A stretch of DNA of 64,000 nucleotides from Deefgea piscis. Its GTDB lineage: Bacteria > Pseudomonadota > Gammaproteobacteria > Burkholderiales > Chitinibacteraceae. The notes beneath the pieces were generated by a model, which worked only from the letters and a program-made list of their open reading frames with translations, did no database searches and was not told where the DNA came from. Below are positions 50,129 to 58,804 of this stretch, one piece after another. A program made the translations under genes and the position numbers. Every line of letters starts with the position of its first letter. Positions within the stretch are counted from its first letter, which is position 1. The stretch lies in the NCBI RefSeq assembly GCF_019665785.1, contig NZ_CP081149.1, positions 2,542,001 through 2,606,000 of the forward strand. The letters are read 5' to 3'.

Positions 50129-50824
50129 ATGAACTTAAGCACCCGACTCAAACAAGCCTTGTCCGCTTCCAGCCTGAAACAAAAAGATTTGGCGAAACGC
50201 ATCGGCGTCACGCCCAGCGCAATCACGCAATGGAAAACGGGCAATATCAAGCAGCTCGAAGCCAGCAATTTGCTGAATATCGCGCGCGAGCTAGGTATCA
50301 ACCCAGAATGGTTAGCAACGGGGAAAGGTGAGATGAGCAGCGAGAAACATGCACTGACCGTAATTCAAACCAGCGCTTTAGATATTGAGAACGAAAACAT
50401 AGCCAATTCGCACGTATTCATTCCAGAGCTGAAAGTCGCCCCAGTGCAAGGCACCGCCATTTGGGACACGAACCCCGCCCACCAACAGGCGTTTGACGCT
50501 GAATGGGCGATGAAAATACACTTGAATCCAACGCATTGCGCTTGGCTCAGCAGCCCAGACCGCGCCATGGAGCCCCGCATTCAAGAAGGCGACTGCATGG
50601 TCGTGGATTACCATGACACCCAACCGCAATCGAACAAGGTCTATGTGTTAGCCACCAATGGTGAGCTTGCTGTGCGCCGTATTCATGTGGAATTGAATAA
50701 ATCCCTGAGCATCCGCGCCGATAGCAGCGACAAAAAGAGCTATCCCGACAAAGAGGTCGCGGCGGATCAAGTCCACCTAGTACAGATCATTGGTCGCGTC
50801 ATTGCGGTGAGTGGCGGGATTTAA
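50129..50824 (+). CDS. CI-like repressor with inactivated S24 domain
   Basis: 231 residues: HTH (about 17-40, KDLAKRIGVTPSAITQWKTG) and a C-terminal S24/LexA-type domain (about 95-231). The nucleophile position before the Met of the SM motif is Ala 146 (DRAMEP instead of GDSMEP), and the general-base Lys is Arg (AVRR, about 183). Both catalytic residues are thus replaced, so LexA-style self-cleavage should fail. Prophage induction is then unlikely to follow the usual SOS route. Confidence 0.88.
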   Translation: MNLSTRLKQALSASSLKQKDLAKRIGVTPSAITQWKTGNIKQLEASNLLNIARELGINPEWLATGKGEMSSEKHALTVIQTSALDIENENIANSHVFIPELKVAPVQGTAIWDTNPAHQQAFDAEWAMKIHLNPTHCAWLSSPDRAMEPRIQEGDCMVVDYHDTQPQSNKVYVLATNGELAVRRIHVELNKSLSIRADSSDKKSYPDKEVAADQVHLVQIIGRVIAVSGGI

Positions 50825-50853
50825 GTTAAACTAAACAATACGGAGGGCCTGAA

Positions 50854-51135
50854 ATGAGCAGCATTACTTTTGATACGCTGAAATTTGCCAACCGCCTTGA
50901 AAAAGCAGGCATGCCACGTGAGCAAGCCGCCGCAGAGGCCGAAGCGCTGCAAGATGCACTAGGTGAAATTCAATCTAGCCTACAGGGCACACAAGCCAGC
51001 AAATACGACCTGAAAGAGCTGGAGCTAAAACTAGAAGCCAAGATTGAATCGGCAAAATTTGACCTACTCAAATGGATAGTCGGATTATTGCTAGCACAAA
51101 CTGGCATCATTGCCGCCTTAGTCAAACTGCTGTAA
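50854..51135 (+). CDS. DUF1640-like coiled-coil membrane protein
   Basis: 93 residues: TFDTLKFANRLEKAGMPREQAAAEAEAL at the start, a coiled coil, and a C-terminal membrane helix (about 72-93). ATG at 50854 follows GGAGG. Co-transcribed after the repressor, hence a lysogenic gene. CCDC90/DUF1640 members occur often in prophages without known role. Confidence 0.78.
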   Translation: MSSITFDTLKFANRLEKAGMPREQAAAEAEALQDALGEIQSSLQGTQASKYDLKELELKLEAKIESAKFDLLKWIVGLLLAQTGIIAALVKLL

Positions 51136-51153
51136 AAGCAACAACACCCCTCT

Positions 51154-51178
51154 AACCGCCATTTGGCGGTTTTTTTTC
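51154..51178 (+). terminator. Rightward terminator after the repressor operon
   Basis: AACCGCC (51154-51160), ATTT, GGCGGTT (51165-51171), then eight T. Confidence 0.9.
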
Positions 51179-51187
51179 GGCCTAAAA

Positions 51188-51254
51188 TTAATTTAAATAA
51201 ATTTATCTTGCGCAATTAAGTTAATCAAGCTAAATTTATAGCATCTTAAATTAA
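51188..51254 (+). promoter_or_regulatory. Rightward early promoter with operators
   Basis: TTGCGC (51208-51213), 17 bp, TAAATT (51231-51236), flanked by TTAATTTA (51188-51195) and TAAATTAA (51247-51254), the half sites seen at 50048-50108. The next ATG (51267) has no ribosome site. Confidence 0.6.
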
Positions 51255-51266
51255 TTACTACGCCAA

Positions 51267-52025
51267 ATGACCCAACTCAAGCTCAGCATCAACCCCGAAC
51301 TCACCATGTCTAGCTTGGAAATGGTGGACTTTATCAACGCCAGCCGCAAAGAAAGCGAAGCCGAACTACGCCACGATCACTTCATGGCGAAAGTACCCAA
51401 AGTTTTGGGCGAAGAAGCTGCCCCAAATTTTCGGGGCAGCTATCAGGGCAAAGACAAAACCGAACGCCCTTGCTATCACTTCCCCAAGCGCGAAGCCTGC
51501 TTGATGGCCATGTCGTACAGCTACGATTTGCAAGCCAAAGTCTTCGACCGCATGACTGAGTTAGAAGCAAAAGTCACGCTCGCCAGCCCAGCACCGAGCA
51601 GCAAGCCTTTGCTGCTATCGCCAAGTAAAGAATTCCGCGAATTATTTGGCATCGCTCGCCTAATTGGCCTCGATAAACCCGCAGCCGCCATCAGCGCCAA
51701 TCAAGCCACGCTGAAAAAGACGGGCGTCAACTTGCTTGCCGAGCTGGGGCACGAGCAATTCGAATCCCCCAATAACACGCAATTCTTCACACCCACCGAA
51801 TTAGGCAAGCGCATTAATGTATCAGGCCGCCAATTCAATCTGTTGCTAGCAGAAGCCGGATTGCAAGCCAAAAAGGGCGAAGACTGGAGCACGCTCCCCG
51901 CCGCAGAAGGGTTTTGCCGCGTACTCGACACCGGCAAGCGCCACGGCGATGGCGCAATGATTCAGCAAATCAAATGGGCGGAAAACGTCATCGCCCTACT
52001 CAAAACCAACGAAGCCGAAATCTAG
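51267..52025 (+). CDS. Rha-family early regulatory protein
   Basis: 252 residues. The N-terminal Rha domain (about 12-105: LTMSSLEMVDFINASRKESEAELRHDHFM..., HFPKREACLMAMSYSYDLQAKVFDRM) is followed by a C-terminal domain containing a winged-helix-like TPTELGKRINVSGRQFNLLLAEAGLQ. First gene of the rightward early operon. Likely an antirepressor or regulatory protein. Confidence 0.82.
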   Translation: MTQLKLSINPELTMSSLEMVDFINASRKESEAELRHDHFMAKVPKVLGEEAAPNFRGSYQGKDKTERPCYHFPKREACLMAMSYSYDLQAKVFDRMTELEAKVTLASPAPSSKPLLLSPSKEFRELFGIARLIGLDKPAAAISANQATLKKTGVNLLAELGHEQFESPNNTQFFTPTELGKRINVSGRQFNLLLAEAGLQAKKGEDWSTLPAAEGFCRVLDTGKRHGDGAMIQQIKWAENVIALLKTNEAEI

Positions 52026-52034
52026 GAGCATGTA

Positions 52035-52157
52035 ATGAGCCAAACCATCCCTTACGACAACGTCGCTGACGACTACGCCGAAATCGCTGCTTTAGTCGCA
52101 GCCGGCTGGCGCGTCACCACCAACGGCGAAGTCTTTATCGCCACCAAACCCCAGTAA
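52035..52157 (+). CDS. Small phage protein, unknown
   Basis: 40 residues (MSQTIPYDNVADDYAEIAALVAAGW...), ATG at 52035 with TAGGAG 7 nt upstream. Acidic; no family known. Confidence 0.6.
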   Translation: MSQTIPYDNVADDYAEIAALVAAGWRVTTNGEVFIATKPQ

Positions 52158-52174
52158 ACCCAAGGAGCAGCACC

Positions 52175-52549
52175 ATGCGTCCAGCAACAGATACCCTGCG
52201 CGATATCGCCGGCGGTGAACTCGTCGAAGACCTCGGCGAAGCACTACGCGAACTCAATAACGCCATTTCATTAGTAGACAGCAAAAAAGGCGGCAGCGTG
52301 ACACTTAAAGTCACCGTCAAACCTGCAGGGCGGCAATCTGGCGCGCTAAACGTCAGTTATGACATCAAGACCAGCAAGCCTAGCCTGCCGCGCCGTGAAT
52401 CGATCATGTTCGGCACCCCTGAAGGCGACATGCTAGCGACAGACCCAACGCAGCGTCAGCTTGATCTACGCGACATCAATGCCACTAGCCCAACTACGGT
52501 TCGGGATCTTAGTGCCACAACCCAAACCACCGTTAAACAAGTCGCTTAA
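52175..52549 (+). CDS. Conserved early phage protein, unknown function
   Basis: 124 residues with AAGGAGCAGC upstream. Orthologue of 14187-14561, including the near-identical FGTPEGD.LATDPTQRQLDLRDINATSPTTVRD region. Always upstream of DUF2303 in both prophages. Confidence 0.82.
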   Translation: MRPATDTLRDIAGGELVEDLGEALRELNNAISLVDSKKGGSVTLKVTVKPAGRQSGALNVSYDIKTSKPSLPRRESIMFGTPEGDMLATDPTQRQLDLRDINATSPTTVRDLSATTQTTVKQVA

Positions 52550-52563
52550 ACCAAGGATGCATC

Positions 52564-52764
52564 ATGGCTATAGAAGTGAATTCCGAAAATCTCAAAGCGC
52601 AAATTGAACAAATGGTTCCAGACATTAATTCCTTTTGCGTCTCCACGGAAATCAATATCGGTGAGATTGATGGCGCTGTAATTACCCTAGTGGTGCAGAG
52701 ACCGTCCGAACTAGATGAATACGACGGAATTCGCCCTGAGTTTGAGTGCGTTCGTAAAATTTAA
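52564..52764 (+). CDS. Small phage protein, unknown
   Basis: 66 residues (MAIEVNSENLKAQIEQMVPDINSF...), acidic, AAGGATGCATC upstream. Absent between the corresponding pair in prophage 1, so a local insertion. Confidence 0.65.
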   Translation: MAIEVNSENLKAQIEQMVPDINSFCVSTEINIGEIDGAVITLVVQRPSELDEYDGIRPEFECVRKI

Positions 52765-52779
52765 CCCTAAGGAAACATC

Positions 52780-53661
52780 ATGGAAGCCAAAGATTTAAAC
52801 AATATTGCCGAAACGATTCTCGCCGCCGCGCCTAAACCGTTTCAAGAAAACATTGAATTAAAAACCTACCGCGAAGGGCATCGCCCTGTCGTCTTTGTTC
52901 CCAAAGGCTACACAGCAGAATACCCCGACTTCGAAATGCACCTCGACACCCCACTACGCAAGATCGCAACAGTGCGCTTAGATGATGCCGAATCATTTGT
53001 CTGGTACCTGAAAGAACACGGCCAATCCGACCGCACCCGCACTTATCTACACGCCGACTATGCCGCAGGCAAAGTTAGCTTTACCGCGCTGCTCAATGAC
53101 CATCAAGGCGTATACAACGAGCAAAACTGGCGCGATCACAAAGCACTGTTTACCCCTGCCAAGTCGGTGGAATGGAATACCTGGACTAGCAATAACCGTA
53201 AGCAAATGAGCCAAACCGAATTTGGCAACTTCCTTGAAGACAATCTAGCAAACATTCTCACCATCGAAGGCCTGCCTAACGCCACTGAAATCATGGGCAT
53301 GGTGTTGAACTTCGAAGCCACCAACGAGAAACGCTTTAAATCGGTATCTCGTCTGCAATCGGGCGGTCTGAACTTCGAATTTATCGACCAAGAAGACGAT
53401 GCTACTCGCCAAAAAATGCAAGTATTCGAGCGATTCGCCATCGCCATTCCAGCGTTCGTGCAACCCCTTGCCGCCACAGACAGCATCGTTGCTTACCGAA
53501 TCGATTGCCGCCTGAAATACCGCATCCGCGATGGCAAATTGGGGTTGTGGTTTGAGTTGGTGCGCGAAGACAAAGTGCTAGAGGCCGCCGCCAAAGACAT
53601 CGTCGCGCAGATTAAAAACGACAGCGGATTCCCGCTGATCGCAGGTAATCCGTTCGTCTAA
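52780..53661 (+). CDS. DUF2303 family protein (YfdQ-like)
   Basis: 293 residues, the same family and closely similar to 14576-15478 over its length (FTALLNDHQGVYNEQNWRDHKALFTP). Start at 52780 follows AAGGAAACATC. No known function. Confidence 0.88.
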   Translation: MEAKDLNNIAETILAAAPKPFQENIELKTYREGHRPVVFVPKGYTAEYPDFEMHLDTPLRKIATVRLDDAESFVWYLKEHGQSDRTRTYLHADYAAGKVSFTALLNDHQGVYNEQNWRDHKALFTPAKSVEWNTWTSNNRKQMSQTEFGNFLEDNLANILTIEGLPNATEIMGMVLNFEATNEKRFKSVSRLQSGGLNFEFIDQEDDATRQKMQVFERFAIAIPAFVQPLAATDSIVAYRIDCRLKYRIRDGKLGLWFELVREDKVLEAAAKDIVAQIKNDSGFPLIAGNPFV

Positions 53662-53754
53662 GCCCTAACTAACTGACCTTTGCCCATCACGCGGTGGGCA
53701 ATAGTGAGCTAGGTATAAACCACCAAGCCAAATAATAAAAAGCCTGCAGCAATA

Positions 53755-53766
53755 TACCTATAGGTA
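53755..53766. promoter_or_regulatory. Perfect 12-bp palindrome before a gene
   Basis: TACCTA|TAGGTA lies 5 bp before the ATG at 53772, inside the only gap (110 bp) of this operon. Another hairpin, TGCCCA...TGGGCA, lies at 53681-53701 without a T run. Candidate operator. Confidence 0.4.
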
Positions 53767-53771
53767 AATAC

Positions 53772-53948
53772 ATGCGAACCAATTACAAAACCCTCAAGCA
53801 GCAACGTGATTTGGAAGCCAGCGAGCGCCAGCACGAGATTGCGATTACCCAAGCCCACGCCGAGAAATTCGCTCAGCGCCGCGCTGCACGCAATGCCTTG
53901 CAAGAGCGGCATGAATTTGAACAACGCAACAAAGAGGTATGGCAATGA
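53772..53948 (+). CDS. Small helical protein, unknown
   Basis: 58 residues (MRTNYKTLKQQRDLEASERQHEIAI...), strongly helical and charged, likely coiled coil. The stop overlaps the next ATG (ATGA). Confidence 0.65.
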   Translation: MRTNYKTLKQQRDLEASERQHEIAITQAHAEKFAQRRAARNALQERHEFEQRNKEVWQ

Positions 53949-54154
53949 GCTTACTCATCAGCGCGGCCGACATGCTGGAAAACGAAGCCAAGATCATCAA
54001 AGCCGCCAACACTTTTGAAGGTCGCTGGATCAACAACCCTGAAGCCGAAGTGTTGCATCAAAAATGGGTCAAAACGGCCAAGGGCCTGCGGGAATTACAA
54101 GCGCAGCTCAATCAAGTCAACAAAACGGTAGAGGCCAATTATGACTTCGCGTAA
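53945..54154 (+). CDS. Small helical protein, unknown
   Basis: 69 residues from ATG at 53945 (ATGA overlap; the ATG two codons earlier is less likely). Helical; overlaps the next gene by 14 bp. No family known. Confidence 0.65.
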   Translation: MSLLISAADMLENEAKIIKAANTFEGRWINNPEAEVLHQKWVKTAKGLRELQAQLNQVNKTVEANYDFA

Positions 54155-54581
54155 ACCCAACGCACTACGCGGCCGCATCGTTCGCCCTACCATTTTTGAA
54201 GTTAACCAAGCATTTGATCTCATCGACCAAATGGTCGACCAGCTCATCGCCGGTGAGTTGGAATACGCCAGCGATAACGGCGTCGATGTGCCGGTATTTC
54301 GTACAAAATCCGGTGCCGAGCCAATGATTCCGCCACTCGAAGGCTGGATCGCCGTCTGGCAACGCTTTGCCGATGGCTTTGGCTTTGAACTGGACCAAAC
54401 CGCGCTCACCACCTTAATCAACAAGCTCAGCAGCAATGAAATCTTGCGCCTAAGCGAGGTTGCCAGCGTGCAGCTGTGCGTCATGCAGCAACGGGCCATT
54501 TATCGCCAACTCGACGTCTACCGCATTCGTAGCTACGCCGTTACCGAGCAAATCGCCATTCAACTGGAGCAAGCCGCATGA
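54141..54581 (+). CDS. Early phage protein, unknown
   Basis: 146 residues, helical, soluble; the mid-section has PPLEGWIAVWQRFADGFGFELDQTALTTLINKL. Overlaps both neighbours. No domain recognised. Confidence 0.68.
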   Translation: MTSRKPNALRGRIVRPTIFEVNQAFDLIDQMVDQLIAGELEYASDNGVDVPVFRTKSGAEPMIPPLEGWIAVWQRFADGFGFELDQTALTTLINKLSSNEILRLSEVASVQLCVMQQRAIYRQLDVYRIRSYAVTEQIAIQLEQAA

Positions 54582-54832
54582 AAACCGCGTTTTTGCTGAT
54601 GGCGCAATACGAGCGCGCCACCGTACCGCTATCTGAAATCGCCGAGCAATACCTGGGCATGACTGTACCCGTCGCCCAGCGCGAAGCCCTGATGAATAAC
54701 CTGCCGATCCCAACGTTTCGGCTCCGTGAAAGCAATAAATCCCCGCTCCTCGTGCACATCGATGATCTAGCCGAGCACATCGATAAAGTACGCGCCACAG
54801 CAAAAAGGGCGTGGGAAAAGAGCCAAGTTTAG
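54578..54832 (+). CDS. PrtN-like regulator
   Basis: 84 residues: MKTAFLLMAQYERATVPLSEIAEQYLGM and the end LLVHIDDLAEHIDKVRA match the PrtN family and the paralogue at 17452-17703. ATGA overlap with the preceding gene. Probable activator of unknown promoters. Confidence 0.84.
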   Translation: MKTAFLLMAQYERATVPLSEIAEQYLGMTVPVAQREALMNNLPIPTFRLRESNKSPLLVHIDDLAEHIDKVRATAKRAWEKSQV

Positions 54833-54839
54833 GAAAACC

Positions 54840-54932
54840 ATGCGTCGTCACAACCTCACCCGCCATTTAAACCAAGCCCAACGCCGCGCGCGCCGACTGG
54901 CTTATTTTTTGGAGCATCGCCATGCGCGATAA
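54840..54932 (+). CDS. Tiny basic peptide
   Basis: 30 residues (MRRHNLTRHLNQAQRRARRL...), Arg-rich, with TTTAGGAAAACC upstream. It overlaps the next gene by 11 bp. May act mainly in translational coupling. Confidence 0.45.
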   Translation: MRRHNLTRHLNQAQRRARRLAYFLEHRHAR

Positions 54933-55053
54933 AACCTTGGAAAACATCTTGTATTACAGCGCCTACACCATCGCCACCGCCAACATCGCGCTACTGGCTG
55001 TCATGGCCATCGGCGCCTATCGCTTTTTTAAACTCTTTGGCGGTGCAGCATGA
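54922..55053 (+). CDS. Small membrane protein
   Basis: 43 residues with one transmembrane helix (about 13-33, TIATANIALLAVMAIGAY). TTGGAG 9 nt before the ATG; the stop overlaps the next ATG. Function unknown. Confidence 0.6.
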   Translation: MRDKTLENILYYSAYTIATANIALLAVMAIGAYRFFKLFGGAA

Positions 55054-55283
55054 GCCTCAGCCCCATCATCATTCGTTTTCACGCCCTGCCCCAACTGGGG
55101 CGGCTCAAGTTAGAAGCCGATATCTCACTCCCTAACGGCCAGTACTTGAGCTGCAGCCGATGCGCCATGCCTGCTAGTGAATGCGACACTTACGACACCA
55201 TGCCTAATGGCATGAACTGTCTTCGAGGCGAATATCACTACGTTTCTGCCGATCAATACATCACCGGAGGCGATCAAGCATGA
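55050..55283 (+). CDS. Small Cys-containing protein, unknown
   Basis: 77 residues from ATG at 55050. Contains SCSRCAMPASEC, a possible metal-binding CxxC. ATGA overlaps on both ends. Confidence 0.65.
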   Translation: MSLSPIIIRFHALPQLGRLKLEADISLPNGQYLSCSRCAMPASECDTYDTMPNGMNCLRGEYHYVSADQYITGGDQA

Positions 55284-55885
55284 CCAAAATGGACATTATT
55301 TTTTTATCTGGCGAAGCCCAGCCCATCAAACTTTGCACTGAAGATCGGCGCTTTACCATCGTGCAGCGCATGCTACGCATCAACCAATGCACCGACGCGG
55401 CAATGTGGTACGCCGACAAAGTCGGCCAATTAGTCCCGTTTTTTGGCGCATGGAGCGACGGCTATAAATCCCGCGAAGACGCTGGCCACACCAACATCGT
55501 CAAATTCTCGGATGCGGAGATTGTAGAGATCCGCTCGAAACAGCAATCGAGCAAACCCACGCTAGCGCTATTAAAAAGCCTCATTACCGCAGCCAATCAA
55601 GGTAAGCGAGCCTGCATTGACCCCGATTCTGGTGAAAACGTATTTTTCTCTCACGAAGACGATCACCAAGAGCAGCGGCCCCCGCAACTACGCCCAGCCA
55701 GTGAATACCACGAAGATTATCACGATGTAATTTGGTTTCACTTCCACAGCTTTGAAGAATGCCCTGAAACTTTTATTGGCAATTCTCAAGAAAGTAATTT
55801 TGAAGAAGAGTATTGGACGCATTTCATCCAGTTTGATTTCAATTCAATTATTAACCAAGCCGAAGCGATGGGGGTTATGCCATGA
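55280..55885 (+). CDS. Early phage protein, unknown
   Basis: 201 residues, acidic, His-rich in the middle (FFSHEDDHQEQRPP, HFHSFEECP). No domain recognised; coupled by 4-bp overlaps. Confidence 0.68.
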   Translation: MTKMDIIFLSGEAQPIKLCTEDRRFTIVQRMLRINQCTDAAMWYADKVGQLVPFFGAWSDGYKSREDAGHTNIVKFSDAEIVEIRSKQQSSKPTLALLKSLITAANQGKRACIDPDSGENVFFSHEDDHQEQRPPQLRPASEYHEDYHDVIWFHFHSFEECPETFIGNSQESNFEEEYWTHFIQFDFNSIINQAEAMGVMP

Positions 55886-56052
55886 AAATCAAACCCTGCA
55901 CCATCAGTGAAAAACATAAATGGGCATTCGTAAGAAATGTTGAACGTCGCAGCGCGACCATTAATCACCAAGGTACAAGAATGAAAATATCTTGGAATGG
56001 TTTTTATCAATGTCCGTGCGGTCAATCAAAATACGGAATAACAAAACAATGA
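55882..56052 (+). CDS. Small basic protein, unknown
   Basis: 56 residues from ATG at 55882, ending in a short CPCGQSKYGITKQ with CxC. Coupled by overlaps on both sides. Confidence 0.6.
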   Translation: MKIKPCTISEKHKWAFVRNVERRSATINHQGTRMKISWNGFYQCPCGQSKYGITKQ

Positions 56053-56615
56053 AAACCTTCTACCTCGACACCGAAACCACCGGCCTCAACCGCAACGGCG
56101 AAGATGAAATACTTGAAATCGGCATCATCGACCAAGACGGCGAAATTATCCTGCACAGCCTACTGCGCCCGACCGCCCACACTGTATGGCCCGAGGCCGA
56201 AGCGATCCACGGCATTACCCCAGTGATGGTCGCCACCGCGCCCACGCTAAAGCAAATCACCCCGCGCCTCATCGCCGCGCTAATCGAGTGCGACGAACTG
56301 GTAATTTACAACATCGAATATGACTTGACCTTTTTGCCGAGTGTAGTGCGCCACATGTTGATAGATCGCTGCATTTTATTAAATTGCGCAATGCAACATT
56401 TCGCCCATTTCAATGGCGTTTGGGATGCAAAACGCGGCAACTACAAATGGCAAAAGCTCACCGTCGCCGCTGAGCGCTTTGGACACATCTGGGAAAGCCA
56501 AGCCCATCGCGCACTGGCCGATTGCTACGCCACTAAAACCGTGTGGGAAGGCATGCAAAAAGCCATTTCATCGCGCTATTCATCCGATGTAGAAAGCGAT
56601 GGTGGTGAAATATGA
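56049..56615 (+). CDS. DnaQ-like 3'-5' exonuclease
   Basis: 188 residues from ATG at 56049 (ATGA overlap; an in-frame ATG 19 codons earlier lies in the upstream gene). Exo I motif YLDTETTG (residues 4-11, Asp 6/Glu 8), Exo II around YNIEYDLTFL, Exo III HRALADCYAT (His and Asp): the DEDDh set. Likely DNA end trimming or nucleotide recycling. The C-terminal RYSSDVESDGGEI is shared with the unrelated 16333-16845 protein. Confidence 0.87.
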   Translation: MKTFYLDTETTGLNRNGEDEILEIGIIDQDGEIILHSLLRPTAHTVWPEAEAIHGITPVMVATAPTLKQITPRLIAALIECDELVIYNIEYDLTFLPSVVRHMLIDRCILLNCAMQHFAHFNGVWDAKRGNYKWQKLTVAAERFGHIWESQAHRALADCYATKTVWEGMQKAISSRYSSDVESDGGEI

Positions 56616-57013
56616 GCGACCAAGCCCAACTAACCGCGTTTCAAGAAAAATTCCCACTCGATTTATTTTCTTCATACAACGCCTTTGAACAGCTTGCCGC
56701 CGAATGGGCTGAGCAACAAATACAAATTGGCACACTTAATTATGAAGTGGCAGAACAACGCCGCATTCAAGACGATATGAGTGAAGAACATGAGCAGGAA
56801 TTGATGAGCATTAGGACTGCGATCAACTGGACTTTAACCAGTGACGGCGGCATCGATGACGAAACCACCGTCCTCATGGCACTCAAAGACCATGAAGTTT
56901 GGCCGGGCTATCGCATTGGCCAGCAATGGTTTTACGCCAGCGGCGATCCATGCACCGAAATCCCAACACACTGGATGGACATTCCACGTCACCCAATGGA
57001 CACCGCACCATGA
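56612..57013 (+). CDS. DUF551-like phage protein
   Basis: 133 residues; the N-terminal half is helical, and the C-terminal half (DDETTVLMALKDHEVWPGYRIGQQWFYA...PTHWMDIP) matches DUF551. It ends HPMDTAP, as does the next protein. Function unknown. Confidence 0.75.
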   Translation: MSDQAQLTAFQEKFPLDLFSSYNAFEQLAAEWAEQQIQIGTLNYEVAEQRRIQDDMSEEHEQELMSIRTAINWTLTSDGGIDDETTVLMALKDHEVWPGYRIGQQWFYASGDPCTEIPTHWMDIPRHPMDTAP

Positions 57014-57282
57014 GCCAAACCACTACAACGCCAAGATATTTACCTCCCGACGTGAGAGCCACAATGTGGCACTACGCACGGTTATCTGCATCAAAGGCAC
57101 GCTACGCAGCCAAAGAAAATGGCGATCTATTCTGGGACGCAGTTTGCCAAAAATGTGGACTACCGCACGCAAAAATAGAATGCCACCCATATATGTACGA
57201 GCTTGGGGAGGTAAAAAGCGAGCGCAGCCAAAATCTGCACCGCAACAAAATCCCACTCCATCCAATGGACACCGCACCATGA
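57010..57282 (+). CDS. Early phage protein, unknown
   Basis: 90 residues from ATG at 57010 (ATGA overlap). VCQKCG resembles one half of a zinc site. The last seven residues HPMDTAP are identical to those of the preceding, unrelated protein. Confidence 0.68.
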   Translation: MSQTTTTPRYLPPDVRATMWHYARLSASKARYAAKENGDLFWDAVCQKCGLPHAKIECHPYMYELGEVKSERSQNLHRNKIPLHPMDTAP

Positions 57283-57470
57283 GATCACTTTTTTACGCAG
57301 CGGCATGGCTAGTTGTTGGGCTGACTTTATTGCCCATCACCCTCCTCGAACCCAGCATCATCTGGCGCGGCATCTTTATTGGCTTAACGCTATTTTGCGG
57401 CATCGCCTGCGGCGTCAATGCGGCATTGCTGGTCATTAACAACCAAGGAAACTCGAATCATGGCATTTGA
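57279..57470 (+). CDS. Small membrane protein, two helices
   Basis: 63 residues from ATG at 57279, two hydrophobic segments (about 4-22 and 30-52). Overlaps both neighbours. Function unknown. Confidence 0.65.
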   Translation: MRSLFYAAAWLVVGLTLLPITLLEPSIIWRGIFIGLTLFCGIACGVNAALLVINNQGNSNHGI

Positions 57471-57696
57471 TATTAAAAGACTAGATGCATGCGCAACAGG
57501 CAAAACCCACGCTATAGCGCAAGAAGTTTACGTTGATGGGGATTTTGTGGATGGATGGGTAGCGAAAATTGACAGCGTAACTGTCAGCCATCCCGAAACG
57601 AATCAAAACCATTTTAAAACCGAAGCAGAAGCGCTTTCAGCCGCTACAGCTTTTCAAGATGCTGCAAAAAAGCATCTTGCCGTACTGACTGCTTAA
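57460..57696 (+). CDS. Small phage protein, unknown
   Basis: 78 residues from ATG at 57460 (AAGGAAACTCG upstream); longer in-frame starts lack a site. Alpha/beta; no family known. Confidence 0.68.
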   Translation: MAFDIKRLDACATGKTHAIAQEVYVDGDFVDGWVAKIDSVTVSHPETNQNHFKTEAEALSAATAFQDAAKKHLAVLTA

Positions 57697-57713
57697 CCCA
57701 AGGAAAGCTAACG

Positions 57714-58169
57714 ATGGAAATCATCAAGCGAGCCGAAGCCCTTGCCACTGATTTATCCAGTGGGCAAGGCACCGCGTCAATTTATGATGCGCGATCAATG
57801 ATCTGCCAGTTGATTGATGAGCTGAAAAAGCAAGCTGAGATCAATATCGAACTGAAAGCATCAGTTACGACTGCTACCGCAGCAGGCCGTGCAGAGGCCG
57901 TTTCCATCATTATGGCCTTGCCTGCCGACGAAGCCCCGCTAGAAGACTGCGTCGAATCATTAGGGCAAGGCTATGACGGCGAATACTCATACCGTTGGAA
58001 TAAGGACAAGCTGCTAGCGATGTTTTTCGCCGATGGCGATCACTTACGATTGCTCGACAAAATGGAGGCTATAGCTGATGAGTTTTACTACGAAAACTTA
58101 GAAAATAAACAACGAGTTGTTGAACTTGAGATTCAACTTACTTCGTTGAAATCCACTCAAACTGTATAG
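57714..58169 (+). CDS. Early phage protein, unknown
   Basis: 151 residues, AAGGAAAGC upstream. Mainly helical (RAEALATDL, LLDKMEAIADEFYYENLENKQ), with an acidic middle. Looks like an Ead/Ea22-type protein but without a firm match. Confidence 0.66.
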   Translation: MEIIKRAEALATDLSSGQGTASIYDARSMICQLIDELKKQAEINIELKASVTTATAAGRAEAVSIIMALPADEAPLEDCVESLGQGYDGEYSYRWNKDKLLAMFFADGDHLRLLDKMEAIADEFYYENLENKQRVVELEIQLTSLKSTQTV

Positions 58170-58180
58170 GAAAGCTAAGA

Positions 58181-58804
58181 ATGGCTAAACCAATCGATAA
58201 AAGCGAGGCCAGAATTCTCAACATGACCGAACGCTGGGCAACTTGGTCTAAGTGGGACGGCGGCAAGGTCGCTAAGACGTATCGCGGCAAAGCGCGCACA
58301 GCGAGTACTGTATTAGCGCAGATTGCCGCCGTGCTCAATCATAACGAAATGGATGCCAAACTATGGGCGGGTGACGTAAAAACCTTGCTCGATGCCTCCG
58401 CGCTGCTGGCCAGACTGGGCAATGAATTTGAAGTCGCGCAGCGTAAGGGCGAAAAAATAAAAAAGGAACACACGGCCAAGCGTGTGGCTGAAGAAAAGGC
58501 GACCGAAGGGAAAATCATTCGGGAGGTATTGACGCCGCTGGCGACTGACGCCGCCGCCATGATTCAAATTTGCAATGATCTCCTGGCATTTAAAACGCAC
58601 CGCTGGGAAATCGCTAGGCAGTCCGATTTTAATGATTGGTGCTTTGATTTCTGGCGTGATGAATTCCAATTTCACCGGGCGCTTAAGCAAGGTAATGTAG
58701 ACCTAGCGCTCAAGCTATTGGCAGAGACATACAGGCAGGATTCGTGGCAGCAAAAAGTATGGCCAGCCTTTATTGAGTGGCGCAAAACATTATCACCGTA
58801 CTAA
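58181..58804 (+). CDS. Early phage protein, unknown
   Basis: 207 residues, TAGGAAAGC upstream. Helical with a central basic coiled coil (KGEKIKKEHTAKRVAEEK). No domain known. It closes the rightward early operon; the leader of the antirepressor follows. Confidence 0.68.
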   Translation: MAKPIDKSEARILNMTERWATWSKWDGGKVAKTYRGKARTASTVLAQIAAVLNHNEMDAKLWAGDVKTLLDASALLARLGNEFEVAQRKGEKIKKEHTAKRVAEEKATEGKIIREVLTPLATDAAAMIQICNDLLAFKTHRWEIARQSDFNDWCFDFWRDEFQFHRALKQGNVDLALKLLAETYRQDSWQQKVWPAFIEWRKTLSPY

